49,331 bases of DNA from Clostridiaceae bacterium (GCA_016288315.1 JAEEYU010000065.1:1-49331), one strand, 5' to 3'; positions 26,563 to 38,139 are shown, counted from the stretch's first letter. The notes: a model not told the origin generated them from the letters alone. Numbers and translations: made by a program.

Positions 26563-27258
26563 ATGGGCAAGGTAATGGCGCTTTGCGGCTTTGACAGCGA
26601 GTTTGAAGAGATATGGAAGCTTGCGTTCAAGGCCATTGAATTCACGGGCAAAAGCAACCCGAATTTTCTGATTATTCCCACCTCTACGTTTGATGATTAC
26701 AACCGCGGCACACTCAACTGCTACCACAAGGCGGGCTGCAGCGTGGACCTGCTCCTGCTGACTCGCGAGGGCGGCTCGCCCGAAACAATAAGGCAGAAAA
26801 CCGAGTGGGCAGATATGATATGGGTGCCCGGAGGGAACCTGAAATATCTCAAAGAGATGTGGGATAAAACCGGCACAACGGATGAAATCAGACGCGCCTA
26901 TGAGAGGGGAGCTCTCCTTTTCGGCAGCAGCGCAGGCAGTATGTGCTGGTTTGCCGAGGGATATGACAACTGCGCACCCTATGACGGCAAGATGTTCACC
27001 CCGGGCACAGGGCTTCACCCCTACTGCATCTGCCCGCATTTTCAGAGTGAAAACTGGCAGAGCTTCAGGCAGGATGTCAGAACCCGCAAAATCAGCGGAA
27101 TAGCCGTTGAAGACGGCGCCGCCCTCTGCCTGATTGACGGCGAAAACAGCGTTTTCACCTCGCAAGGCACAGAGACGGTCCGCTACTTTGACGCAGACGA
27201 CAGCTTCAGGGAATATGACCTTAAAGAAAATCCCGGTATTCTTTTTAATCTTAAATAA
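26563..27258 (+). CDS. Peptidase S51 (dipeptidase E-like), paralogue 2
   Basis: 231 residues from an ATG after ACGGAGGCG. Same family and length as the protein at 4136-4840: PGGNLKYLKEMWDKTG, nucleophile turn GSSAGSMCW with Ser123, CPHFQSENWQSF, and a closing DLKENPGIL block. The paralogues share the unusual CxxCPHxxSxxWQSF region, so they form one subfamily distinct from E. coli PepE. The next gene starts 14 bp downstream, suggesting joint work on the product of the propeller/barrel protein or on a shared substrate. Confidence 0.82.
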   Translation: MGKVMALCGFDSEFEEIWKLAFKAIEFTGKSNPNFLIIPTSTFDDYNRGTLNCYHKAGCSVDLLLLTREGGSPETIRQKTEWADMIWVPGGNLKYLKEMWDKTGTTDEIRRAYERGALLFGSSAGSMCWFAEGYDNCAPYDGKMFTPGTGLHPYCICPHFQSENWQSFRQDVRTRKISGIAVEDGAALCLIDGENSVFTSQGTETVRYFDADDSFREYDLKENPGILFNLK

Positions 27259-27272
27259 AGCAGGTGGTTAAA

Positions 27273-29369
27273 ATGAAAAATATTGCAGGAACCTACAATT
27301 CTGAAAAATTCATTATGAGAGAGAAAAAGCTTCTTACGGGCATCCCCTGTGAGAAGGTAAACGCCCTTCTGCTTGACGGAGCGTCAAAGCTTTATGCGGG
27401 CACGGCGCAGGGGCTTTACATCCTTCGAAGCGAAACCTTTGCTCCTCTTTTTGCCAACAGGTTAAAGGGGAACATCTCCGCTTTGGCCCTGCTCCCCGAC
27501 GGCACCGTTGCCGCGGCTTCGGGCTGTGATATTTATTATATCAAGGGCTCTTCGCTCAAAAAAATGCGCACGTTTGAGAGTGAAATCGTCGCCCTTGCCT
27601 GCGCGAGAGGGTATATCTGGATTCTTACAAAACAGAAGCTTGTATGCTCTGCTTACGGGCTTGACGATGACGTGACAAACCGCTTTCTCGAGGGCGGGCA
27701 GGGAGTTGCGCTCGCTGTTGATGAAAACAATATGTATGCCGCCACAGAGAGCTACCTCAGCCTTATTCACGGCAAGCGAAACGAGTGGAAAAACATTATG
27801 CCGCGCTTTTCTGCCATGCCGGAGGGGAAAATTCTCTCGCTTGCATTCGATTCGCTCGGATACCTTCACCCCGGCACCGAGAACGGAGCCGTCATTTATG
27901 ACAACGCTTCGCACTGGCTGGATTCCTCTGACGTTTCCGCCCTGCCGAAAAATCCCGTTTACAAAACGGTGTTCGACTCCTGCGGAGGCACGTATTTTGC
28001 AACAGATGCAGGTGTTGCATACCTCAAAAACGGCAGAACAAAATATTTCTCCGCCGACAGATGGGTGCCCTGCAACAAAATCAACGACATAGCCGTCACA
28101 TCCGACGGCTCGGTAATCTATGCAGCCACCGACAAGGGCGTGAGCGCCGTTGTTTCATCATACACAACCCTTGCAGAGAAGGCGGAAAAATTTGAAGAGA
28201 GAATTGAAAAATACCACATCCGCAGGGGCTTCACCGCCTCGCGCAGTGTGCGTAATTACGATATGGACAACGGCGAGGTCTGCATAAGCGACAACGACGG
28301 CCTATGGACGGGCTGCTATGTTGCGGCACAGTCACTTCGATATGCGGCAACGGGAAGCAAGGAGGCGCTCGGCAAGGCAAGGCGCGGAATGAAGGCGATG
28401 CTGCTTCTCACAAGAGTTACGGGCATACCCGGCTTCACCGCAAGAGCCGTTCGTTACAAGGGCGAAGAGGGTTTCGGCAACGGCAATAAAGAATGGCATT
28501 CCTCACCGGTTTACAGCTGCGAGTGGAAGGGCGAAACCTCCAGCGACGAGATGACCGGGCACTACTTCGGCTTTTCAATCTACTACGACCTCTGCGCCGA
28601 CGAAAAGGAGAAAAAAGAAATCCGCAAGGCGCTGTGCGCAATTACGGACCACATTGTTGAAAACAAATACCGCCTGGTTGATGTTGACGGGCGACCGACA
28701 ACCTGGGCGTGCTGGGACCCGGAGGCGCTCAACCACGACGAGCGCTGGTTTGCCGAGAGAGGCATAAATTCACTTGAACTGCTCGGCTTCCTCAAAGTCA
28801 GCTATCATATTTCCGGCAAAGAAAAATACAGGAAGCTCTATGATGAATTCATTACCAGGCACCGCTACCCGCTCAACCTGATATGCCACAAGGTCAAGGA
28901 CGCCCACACCTGCCACATAGACGACAACCTCGCCTTCCTCGCGACGCTCACGCTTATGCGCCTTGAGGAGGATGAAGCCATCCGCTCGATAGTTATGTGC
29001 GCCCTTGAGGATCACTGGCAGTATGAGCGCACAGAGAGGCAACCGATGTTCTGCATGATTCACGCCGCCCTGACGGGCAGGGATGAAGACATAGGCGAGG
29101 GCATTGCATCTCTTCGCGAAATTCCACTTGACCTCATTCACTACAGAACGCAGAACTCCCTGCGCCGCGACCTCGTCTGGGACACAGAGCAGGAGGAGTG
29201 GCACGAGGAGCCGCAGCTCAAAAATGCTCTGCCCTATGACGAGTTCAACGTTCACCGCCCGGACGGCTCGCCCTTCAAGGCGGACAGCGGCGCCGGCGGA
29301 GCCGCCGACCCGACAATCTTCCTGCTTCCCTACTGGATAGGCCGCTACTACGGCATAATCGGGGAATAA
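27273..29369 (+). CDS. Two-domain protein: beta-propeller plus alpha/alpha barrel, function unknown
   Basis: 698 residues, no signal peptide, from an ATG after CAGGTGG. Residues about 25-300 contain repeated blade-like strands (KLYAGTAQGLYIL, GTVAAASGCDIYYI, MYAATESYLSLI, VIYAATDKGVSAV) resembling two-component-regulator propellers. After a charged linker, residues about 340-695 are helical with HYFGFSIYYDL, WACWDPEALNHDERWF, SLELLGFLKVSYHISG and DDNLAFLATLTLM, the pattern of an (alpha/alpha)6 toroid as in glycoside hydrolases, lyases and epimerases. A cytoplasmic propeller joined to such a barrel is not a combination I can name. Coupled to a peptidase S51 gene. Confidence 0.6.
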   Translation: MKNIAGTYNSEKFIMREKKLLTGIPCEKVNALLLDGASKLYAGTAQGLYILRSETFAPLFANRLKGNISALALLPDGTVAAASGCDIYYIKGSSLKKMRTFESEIVALACARGYIWILTKQKLVCSAYGLDDDVTNRFLEGGQGVALAVDENNMYAATESYLSLIHGKRNEWKNIMPRFSAMPEGKILSLAFDSLGYLHPGTENGAVIYDNASHWLDSSDVSALPKNPVYKTVFDSCGGTYFATDAGVAYLKNGRTKYFSADRWVPCNKINDIAVTSDGSVIYAATDKGVSAVVSSYTTLAEKAEKFEERIEKYHIRRGFTASRSVRNYDMDNGEVCISDNDGLWTGCYVAAQSLRYAATGSKEALGKARRGMKAMLLLTRVTGIPGFTARAVRYKGEEGFGNGNKEWHSSPVYSCEWKGETSSDEMTGHYFGFSIYYDLCADEKEKKEIRKALCAITDHIVENKYRLVDVDGRPTTWACWDPEALNHDERWFAERGINSLELLGFLKVSYHISGKEKYRKLYDEFITRHRYPLNLICHKVKDAHTCHIDDNLAFLATLTLMRLEEDEAIRSIVMCALEDHWQYERTERQPMFCMIHAALTGRDEDIGEGIASLREIPLDLIHYRTQNSLRRDLVWDTEQEEWHEEPQLKNALPYDEFNVHRPDGSPFKADSGAGGAADPTIFLLPYWIGRYYGIIGE

Positions 29370-29394
29370 GCGGGGAACGCATTATAAATACATA

Positions 29395-29421
29395 AACGGC
29401 GCCTGACGGCGCCGTTGTTTG
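29395..29421. terminator. Intrinsic terminator between convergent genes
   Basis: AACGGCGCC-TGAC-GGCGCCGTT, a 9-bp perfect stem followed by a T-rich run; serves the gene ending at 29369 and possibly the lipoprotein gene ending at 29434. Confidence 0.8.
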
Positions 29422-29433
29422 TTATTTATGAAA

Positions 29434-30159
29434 TTATACGAGGGCGGTGGTGGTGTCGGGTTCGGTTACTGTTGCGGTTTCTTCCTGCGGAGCGGAAGTT
29501 GTGCCTGCCGGAGCCGTTGTTGCCGGTGCCGTGGTTGTGGGTTTGCCCTTCGGCTTTGTTGTCAGCGGTTTTACGGGGTGTCTGGTGGTCGGTTTGGTTG
29601 TGGTTGCTTTTGTGGTTGCCTTTGTTGTCGCCTTTGTGGTAGCTTTTGTGGTGGCTTTTGTAGTTGCCTTTGTTGTGGCTTTGGTAGTCGCCTTTGTGGT
29701 TGTTGTGCTCTGCTTGGTTGTCGGTTTTGCTGTGGTTGTATTCTTTTCGGTTGTTTCTTTCTTTGCTGTTGTGGTGGTGGTTTGCGCCTTTGTTGTTGAG
29801 GACTCGGGAGCCGTTGTTGTCTGAGCTGTTGTTGAGGGCTCGGTGACGGGCTGTGTTTCGGTCAGCCATCTCTCATAGGGGCTCTCTTCGGAGTATTCGG
29901 GCTCTGTTGTGAGGGCGGCGTCGGCGGCTGCTTTGACCTGCTCTCTGAGCTCTTCAAATCTCTCTTCGGGACCGTATTCTTCAACCGCCTTGTTGATTAC
30001 GATTTCCGCGCTGACATAGGCGCCGCGGTTATATAAATCAAGGGCGCGGCTGTAGCTTTCATCGGCGAGCGCCGCCGTGTCGGGCTCCTCCGGTGCGCCG
30101 CAGGAGGCAAACGAAACAACCGCCGCCAGGCAGATTAATAAAGCGATGAGTTTTCTCAT
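29434..30159 (-). CDS. Lipoprotein with TPR-like segment and Thr/Lys repeat
   Basis: 241 residues. Signal peptide ends in a lipobox (SFASC), so Cys20 would be lipidated and the protein anchored outside the membrane. Residues about 30-80 look like one or two TPR helices (RALDLYNRGAYVSAEIVINK). The C-terminal two thirds are Thr-rich with eight KATT units, then Pro/Thr-rich sequence, a likely wall-spanning or O-glycosylated stalk. No catalytic motif is seen. It may be a spacer-bearing surface protein. Confidence 0.7.
   Translation of the reverse strand: MRKLIALLICLAAVVSFASCGAPEEPDTAALADESYSRALDLYNRGAYVSAEIVINKAVEEYGPEERFEELREQVKAAADAALTTEPEYSEESPYERWLTETQPVTEPSTTAQTTTAPESSTTKAQTTTTTAKKETTEKNTTTAKPTTKQSTTTTKATTKATTKATTKATTKATTKATTKATTKATTTKPTTRHPVKPLTTKPKGKPTTTAPATTAPAGTTSAPQEETATVTEPDTTTALV
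29600..29702 (-). repeat. Eight 12-bp units encoding KATT repeats
   Basis: Each unit codes Lys-Ala-Thr-Thr on the minus strand. The units differ from each other mostly at third codon positions, so the peptide is conserved while the DNA has drifted; recent slippage is unlikely. Confidence 0.8.
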
Positions 30160-30260
30160 ATTTTTTTCTCCTTTTCGGAATAAAAGCTTTTTCGATATTC
30201 AATCTATTATAAAACTTTGCGCCGTAAAAATCAACATCCCGACATAATTTGCGTTAAGTA

Positions 30261-30289
30261 TTGTTTTTTTACTGCTGTTTTATTATAAT
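30261..30289 (+). promoter_or_regulatory. Promoter of ychF
   Basis: TTGTTT at 30261-30266, 17-nt spacer, TATAAT at 30284-30289, 40 bp before the start codon. Confidence 0.55.
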
Positions 30290-30328
30290 ATACATATTGT
30301 TTAACAGGCAAAGGAGATATGAACATAA

Positions 30329-31423
30329 ATGAAACTCGGAATAGTCGGTCTGCCCAACGTAGGCAAGTCAACGCTTTTTAACGCAATCACAAATGCGGGC
30401 GCACAGTCCGCAAACTACCCGTTCTGCACCATCGACCCCAATGTGGGCGTGGTTGCGGTGCCGGATTCGCGCCTTGACAAACTCTCCGCCATGTATGAGC
30501 CGGAGAAGACGACGCCCGCCGTTATTGAATTTGTTGACATAGCCGGGCTTGTTCGCGGCGCATCAAAGGGCGAGGGTCTGGGCAACAAATTCCTTGCGAA
30601 CATCAGGGAGACGGACGCCATTGTTCACGTTGTGCGCTGCTTTGAAAATGATGACATTGTTCACGTTGACGCAACAATAGACCCTGCGAGGGATATTGAA
30701 ACAATAAACCTTGAGCTGATTTTCTCCGACATCGAGATGGTAGAGCGCCGCATTGACCGTGTAGGCAAGCAGATGAAGGGCGACAAGACGCTTGCGGGCG
30801 AATACGAGTTCCTCAGAAGAGTCAAAGAGGCGCTTGAGAGCAACATTCCCGCGCGCAACATAGAAACGGATGAAAACGAGAAGGCGTGGCTCAAGGAGGT
30901 TTCGCTCCTGACTGCCAAGCCCGTGATATACGCCTGCAATATGAGTGAAGACGACTTTGCCGGCGGAATAGAAAGCAACAAATACTACCAGGCGGTCAAG
31001 GCAATCGCTGACGCAGAGGGGAGCGAGACGCTGCCTATCTGCGCCGAGCTTGAAGCGGAAATCGCCTCGCTTGACAAGGAAGAAAAAGAGATGTTTTTAG
31101 CCGACCTCGGCATTGAGCAGGGCGGTCTTGACAACCTTGTGCAGAAGAGCTATTCGCTGCTCGGGTTAATCAGCTTTCTCACCTCGGGCAAAGACGAGTG
31201 CCGCGCCTGGACCATCAGAAAGGGCACAAAGGCGCCTCAGGCGGCGGGCAAAATCCACTCCGACATTGAGAGGGGATTTATCCGCGCGGAGGTTATTGCG
31301 TTTGAGGACCTTATTGCAATCGGTTCGCTGACTGCCGCAAAAGAAAAAGGCATGGTGCGCAGCGAGGGCAAGGAATATGTTATGCAGGACGGCGACGTTG
31401 TGCTGTTCAGATTCAACGTTTAA
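30329..31423 (+). CDS. ychF: Redox-regulated ATPase YchF (Obg family)
   Basis: 364 residues, standard length. A ribosome-associated TRAFAC P-loop ATPase. Walker A GLPNVGKST near the N terminus, switch region with DIAGLVRGASKGEGLGNKFL, NMSE in place of the GTP-specifying NKxD motif (which is why YchF prefers ATP), a helical hairpin insert, and a C-terminal TGS domain (CRAWTIRKGTKAPQAAGKIH). AAGGAG lies 12 nt before the ATG, a longish gap, and an out-of-frame ATG at 30319 intervenes, too close to the site to be used well. Confidence 0.96.
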   Translation: MKLGIVGLPNVGKSTLFNAITNAGAQSANYPFCTIDPNVGVVAVPDSRLDKLSAMYEPEKTTPAVIEFVDIAGLVRGASKGEGLGNKFLANIRETDAIVHVVRCFENDDIVHVDATIDPARDIETINLELIFSDIEMVERRIDRVGKQMKGDKTLAGEYEFLRRVKEALESNIPARNIETDENEKAWLKEVSLLTAKPVIYACNMSEDDFAGGIESNKYYQAVKAIADAEGSETLPICAELEAEIASLDKEEKEMFLADLGIEQGGLDNLVQKSYSLLGLISFLTSGKDECRAWTIRKGTKAPQAAGKIHSDIERGFIRAEVIAFEDLIAIGSLTAAKEKGMVRSEGKEYVMQDGDVVLFRFNV

Positions 31424-31443
31424 AAAAATGTAATGTATAATTA

Positions 31444-31478
31444 AAGCCGCGCCGTTGACAAAGGCGGCGCGGTTTGTT
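31444..31478 (+). terminator. Terminator of ychF
   Basis: CCGCGCCG at 31447-31454 pairs with CGGCGCGG at 31465-31472, followed by TTTGTT. Confidence 0.75.
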
Positions 31479-31511
31479 AAAATAATATCCGCCCGCAAAG
31501 GGCAGAAAGAT

Positions 31512-31586
31512 GCCTCCATAGTTAAATGGATATAACAAGCCCCTCCTAAGGGCTAGTTGTAGGTTCGATTCCTACTGGGGGTGCCA
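31512..31586 (+). tRNA. tRNA-Arg (anticodon CCT)
   Basis: 75 nt with all arms: acceptor GCCTCCA/TGGGGGT, D stem GTTA/TAAC, anticodon stem AGCCC/GGGCT with loop CTCCTAA (anticodon CCT, codon AGG), T stem GTAGG/CCTAC with loop TTCGATT, and an encoded CCA end. A strong terminator follows after 4 nt. The first pair is G-U, a small oddity. Confidence 0.95.
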
Positions 31587-31590
31587 AGGT

Positions 31591-31624
31591 AAGCCCCGCC
31601 CGTCATCCGACGGGCGGGGCTTTG
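31591..31624 (+). terminator. Terminator of tRNA-Arg
   Basis: AAGCCCCGCCCGTC and its complement, a perfect 14-bp stem with an ATCC loop and a short T run. Confidence 0.85.
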
Positions 31625-31750
31625 CAGTGCGGGCAATAAATAATTATTACAAATGTGCCGATTGTTATTGAATATGGCGGACGGCTTTGATAAAATATTA
31701 CTGCGGCAAAAAGCCGATATTCAACCGTAAAAGACGGGGAGGAACGGATT

Positions 31751-32590
31751 ATGTCAAAAGAATACAGCGGTTTTCCGATGAGATTCGCACACACGGGGGT
31801 TACGCAGTTTGCTCCCGAAAACTCGCTTGAGGCGTTCAGCAAGGCGGCCGAGCTCGGCTGCGAGGGAGTTGAGATGGATATTCAGCTCAGCGGCGACGGC
31901 GAAATAATCGTAACGCACAACGACAACCTTGCCTATATGACATTTGAGGAGCACAGGGACAGTCTGAGAGCCCTGACGGCTCAGCAGATAAAGCAGTTTG
32001 ACATCCCCTACCGCAATGCGCTCAAGCTGAAATATCCGCCGTATCCGTGGACGGAGCATTTCGGCGGCAGACGCATGATTACGCCGCCCGACTACGTTGA
32101 AAACAGGGTGACTCACCTTATCACGATGCCCGAGTTTGACGAGTGGCTCGCGACGGTTGACTACGACCTGACAGTCGAGGTCGAGTTCAAGTGCACGGGA
32201 ATGTGCCCGCGCATGGATGAGATTCTTGCGAAATCGAAGAACGTTTCGAGATATATTCTTTTCTCGGGCAACTGGGATGTGCTCGAGGAGATGCAGGAGC
32301 ATTACCGCAAAAACGGCAAGCCCGAAGGTCTGCGCCTGGGCGCGAACATCCGCTTTATAAACGATACGACGATGGATTTTGTGCGCCGTTCCGATTTGTG
32401 GGAGGTCGGTCTCAACAACGAGGCGTTCACGAAGGAGGACGTTGAAATGTTTGAGAAGATGGGAATAAAGGTTTTCTCAAACCTCGGCGACTACCCGGAG
32501 TGGTGGCAGCAGATTTGCGACATGGGAGTAACCGGCTTCAAGACGAATTACCCCGACGCATACACCGAGTGGTGGGCGGCGAAAATTTAA
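31751..32590 (+). CDS. Glycerophosphodiester phosphodiesterase family protein
   Basis: 279 residues, cytoplasmic. GDPD barrel marks: APENSLEAFSKAAELGCEGVEMD and LSGDGEIIVTHND give the Glu, Asp and His of the calcium site, and the C-terminal GVTGFKTNYPDA matches the family end. The opening motif, normally AHRG, reads FAHTG: His14 is kept but the phosphate-contacting Arg is Thr15. A hydrophilic insert of about 40 residues follows the His motif. The enzyme may prefer a substrate other than glycerophosphodiesters. GGGGAGGAACGG precedes the ATG. Confidence 0.8.
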   Translation: MSKEYSGFPMRFAHTGVTQFAPENSLEAFSKAAELGCEGVEMDIQLSGDGEIIVTHNDNLAYMTFEEHRDSLRALTAQQIKQFDIPYRNALKLKYPPYPWTEHFGGRRMITPPDYVENRVTHLITMPEFDEWLATVDYDLTVEVEFKCTGMCPRMDEILAKSKNVSRYILFSGNWDVLEEMQEHYRKNGKPEGLRLGANIRFINDTTMDFVRRSDLWEVGLNNEAFTKEDVEMFEKMGIKVFSNLGDYPEWWQQICDMGVTGFKTNYPDAYTEWWAAKI

Positions 32591-32601
32591 AAGGGAAATA
32601 T

Positions 32602-32631
32602 AAAAGGCACGGGGGACCGTGCCTTTTTTGT
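32602..32631 (+). terminator. Terminator of the phosphodiesterase gene
   Basis: AAAAGGCACGG-GGGA-CCGTGCCTTTT, an 11-bp perfect stem with T run. Confidence 0.85.
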
Positions 32632-32656
32632 CGGGGCGGTTGGAGGGGTGAGGGTT

Positions 32657-32714
32657 TTGACCCTTCCGTCTTGACCGCAAGCGGTCAAGCCACCTCTCCT
32701 ATGAGGGGAGGCTA
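32657..32714 (+). repeat. Dispersed palindromic repeat B, short form
   Basis: Same ends as the element at 476-589 (TTGACCCTTCCGTCTTG and GAGGGGAGGCTA). The central hairpin is CTTGACCGC-AA-GCGGTCAAG, longer than and different from that of the other copy, yet again perfectly paired. Confidence 0.75.
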
Positions 32715-32717
32715 TAA

Positions 32718-32747
32718 GAGATTCTTCGCCTGCGGCTCAGAATGACA
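32718..32747 (+). repeat. Dispersed repeat A, 3' half
   Basis: GAGATTCTTCGCCTGCGGC and the following CTCAGAATGACA match copy 1 at 240-294. Here it follows repeat B directly, whereas at the left locus it precedes it, so the modules move or recombine separately. Confidence 0.75.
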
Positions 32748-32840
32748 TATTAGGGGTTAGATTTTAGGGGTTAGGAGTTTTGTTTTAGGGGTTAGGTGGT
32801 AGGAGTTAGAGGTTAGGTTTTAGGCAGTAGGGGTTAGGCT
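32746..32840 (+). repeat. Degenerate TTAGGGG-type repeat tract
   Basis: About twelve close, imperfect copies of TTAGGGGT, TTAGGTTT and TAGGAGTT in 95 bp. A short tract of the same kind (438-455) follows repeat A at the left locus. It is strongly strand-asymmetric in G and lies just past the dapL stop. Confidence 0.65.
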
Positions 32841-32865
32841 GCGGAATGGCGGACGGGGTTGGGGG

Positions 32866-34047
32866 TTATTTCAGCAGGTTTTTGATTCTTTCGGCGGCTT
32901 CCTGTGTGTCGGAGGGGTTGCCGAAGGTGGTGAAGCGGATGAACTGCTTTGCGCATTCGCCGAAGCCCTCGCCGGGGGTGGCGACCACCTGAATTTCGTT
33001 GAGGAGTCTGTCAAAGAACGACCAGCTGTCGGTGCCGTCGGGGCACTGCATCCAGATATACGGGGCGTTTTTGCCGCCTGTGAACCATGCTCCCGCTTCT
33101 TCGAGAGCGCTCATAAGCGTTTTTGCGTTGCGCTTGTAAACCGAGAGTGTTTCGTGAATCTGCCGCTGACCCTCATCGGTAAAAACCGCCGCCGCGCCTC
33201 TCTGCAGGATGTATGAAATGCCGTTTGTTTTTGTTGTGCGGTTGCGCACCCACATTGAATTTAACTGCATACCGCCGCGCACGAGGGCTTTGGGAATTAC
33301 GGTGTATCCGCATCTTGTGCCGGTGAAGCCCGCTGTTTTTGAGAGCGAGCAGATTTCTATGGCGCAGGTTTCGGCGCCGGGGATTTCAAATATGCTGTGC
33401 GGAACGTCCGGCTCCTCAATGAACGCCTCATAAGCCGCATCAAAGAGGATGACCGCCTGCGTTTTGTTTGCGTAATCAATCCATCTTTTAAGCAGTTCAC
33501 TGCCGCAGACCGCACCCGTGGGGTTGTTGGGAGAACAGAGATAGATTACGTCAATGCCGTCGCTTTCGGGCGGTTCGGGTAAAAATCCGTTTTCTTTGCA
33601 GGTTGCGAGATGCACGATTTTGTTGCCCGCCATAACATTTGCGTCAACATAGGCGGGGTAAGCGGGCTCGGGGATAAGCACGGTTTTGCCGTGCCCGAAG
33701 AGGTCGAGGATGTCGCCGAGTTCATCGCTCGCGCCGCTTGAAACAAAAACCTCATCCGTTTCAAGCTTTATTCCCCGTTTTGCATAGTGGGCGGCTATAG
33801 CTTCTCTGAGGAAGGGGGCGCCGCACTCGGGCATATAGCCGTTGAAGGTTTCAATATTTGCCTGGTCTTCGACGCCCTTTTTAAGCGCCTCAATAACTGC
33901 GGAGCACAGCGGCTGAGAGACATCGCCGATTCCCATACGCAGAAGGCGTTTGCCGGGGTTGGCTTCCAGATATGCCTTTGTTTTCTGCGCTATATTGTAA
34001 AAAAGATAAGAGTCTTTTAAATTGCCGTAGTTCTGATTCGGTATCAT
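32866..34047 (-). CDS. dapL: LL-diaminopimelate aminotransferase
   Basis: Converts tetrahydrodipicolinate directly to LL-diaminopimelate with glutamate as donor. 393 residues from the ATG at 34047 after GGTGGAGG; six more codons upstream overlap dapF and are not needed. A class I/II PLP aminotransferase: YPAYVDANVMAG, LCSPNNPTGAV, DAAYEAF, and SLSKTAGFTGTRCGY with the PLP Lys and Arg contacts. The closing FIRFTTFG has the substrate Arg. Its ATG overlaps the dapF stop. Last gene of the asnB-pyrG-dapF-dapL operon. Confidence 0.92.
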   Translation of the reverse strand: MIPNQNYGNLKDSYLFYNIAQKTKAYLEANPGKRLLRMGIGDVSQPLCSAVIEALKKGVEDQANIETFNGYMPECGAPFLREAIAAHYAKRGIKLETDEVFVSSGASDELGDILDLFGHGKTVLIPEPAYPAYVDANVMAGNKIVHLATCKENGFLPEPPESDGIDVIYLCSPNNPTGAVCGSELLKRWIDYANKTQAVILFDAAYEAFIEEPDVPHSIFEIPGAETCAIEICSLSKTAGFTGTRCGYTVIPKALVRGGMQLNSMWVRNRTTKTNGISYILQRGAAAVFTDEGQRQIHETLSVYKRNAKTLMSALEEAGAWFTGGKNAPYIWMQCPDGTDSWSFFDRLLNEIQVVATPGEGFGECAKQFIRFTTFGNPSDTQEAAERIKNLLK

Positions 34048-34835
34048 AAATCCTCCACCTCGCATTCACAGATTGCAGTTGCGGGACCCTGCATAATTAC
34101 GGTGTAATCGTCAAGAACCGTTATAACAAGCTTTCCGCCGTCGAGGATAACCGTGACTTCTTCGTTTTTATTGCAGAAGCCGGCGCTGACTGCCGCCGCA
34201 ACCGTCGCGCACGAGCCGGTGCCGCAAGCCATAGTTATTCCGCTGCCGCGCTCCCAGACGCGCATTCTGATTGTGTTTTTGTCAATTATCTGCGCAAATT
34301 CGGCGTTGACCCCGTCGGGGAAATAAGGATGCTTTTCGAGAGCCGCGCCCGTTGTTGTCAGCGGTGCGTTTTCGGCATCGTCAACAAAGGTGACGGTGTG
34401 GGGATTGCCCGTTGAGACGGGGGATGTAACGATTTTTTCGCCGCAGACATCAAGGGTTACGGGGGGCGAAACAACAGCTTTGCCCATATTGACCCGCACG
34501 CTCTCAACCCTGCCGCCGCGCACATTGAGTTTAAGATATTTTATGCCGGAGAGCGTTTCTATTTCAAGGTCGGTTTTGTCTGTCAGACCCTTGTCATAGA
34601 CGAATTTGCCCACACAGCGTATTCCGTTGCCGCACATTTTTGCTTCGCTGCCGTCGGCGTTGAAAATACGCATTTTAAAATCGGCTTTATCCGATTTGTC
34701 AATGAGAATTATGCCGTCGGAGCCGATGCCGAAATGGCGGTCGGAGAGCTTTATTGAGACCTCTGCGGGGCTGTCAATCTGACCGAAGTGATAGAGGTAG
34801 TCGTTGCCGAGACCTTCCATTTTAGTCCAGCGCAT
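34044..34835 (-). CDS. dapF: Diaminopimelate epimerase
   Basis: 263 residues. Interconverts LL- and meso-diaminopimelate for lysine and peptidoglycan. Both catalytic cysteines are present: NADGSEAKMCGNGIRC and ACGTGSCAT. The N-terminal TKMEGLGNDY, STGNPHTVTFV and WERGSG blocks are typical. The family usually has an N or H in place of Glu in KMEGLGND (KMHGLGND), a small variation. It starts 3 nt after pyrG and overlaps dapL by ATGA. Confidence 0.94.
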   Translation of the reverse strand: MRWTKMEGLGNDYLYHFGQIDSPAEVSIKLSDRHFGIGSDGIILIDKSDKADFKMRIFNADGSEAKMCGNGIRCVGKFVYDKGLTDKTDLEIETLSGIKYLKLNVRGGRVESVRVNMGKAVVSPPVTLDVCGEKIVTSPVSTGNPHTVTFVDDAENAPLTTTGAALEKHPYFPDGVNAEFAQIIDKNTIRMRVWERGSGITMACGTGSCATVAAAVSAGFCNKNEEVTVILDGGKLVITVLDDYTVIMQGPATAICECEVEDL

Positions 34836-34838
34836 AAA

Positions 34839-38052
<3,214 letters not shown>

Positions 38053-38094
38053 ATTACCGCCTCCTTCATTTGCATACATATTGAAATAAAAAAG

Positions 38095-38127
38095 AGGCAA
38101 AGACGCCCTCTGCGGGCGTCTTTGCCT
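38095..38127 (-). promoter_or_regulatory. Attenuator in the asnB leader
   Basis: Reading leftward: AGGCAAAGACGCCC, a 5-nt loop, and its complement, followed by a run of T, all between the asnB promoter and its ribosome site. A competing hairpin GGC-AAAGAC-GCC (38126-38115) uses the same 5' arm. Same design as the leaders of glnA, gdhA and the second glnA. Confidence 0.75.
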
Positions 38128-38139
38128 TTGTATGCTTGC

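Noticed and set aside
29447-29824. Rightward Val/Phe-rich frame with apparent membrane repeats
   Set aside because: It is the reverse reading of the KATT repeat in the lipoprotein gene, which has a signal peptide, lipobox and promoter-proximal ribosome site.
32746-32840. CRISPR array
   Set aside because: The repeat units are 7-9 bp, degenerate, without uniform spacers, and no cas gene is nearby.
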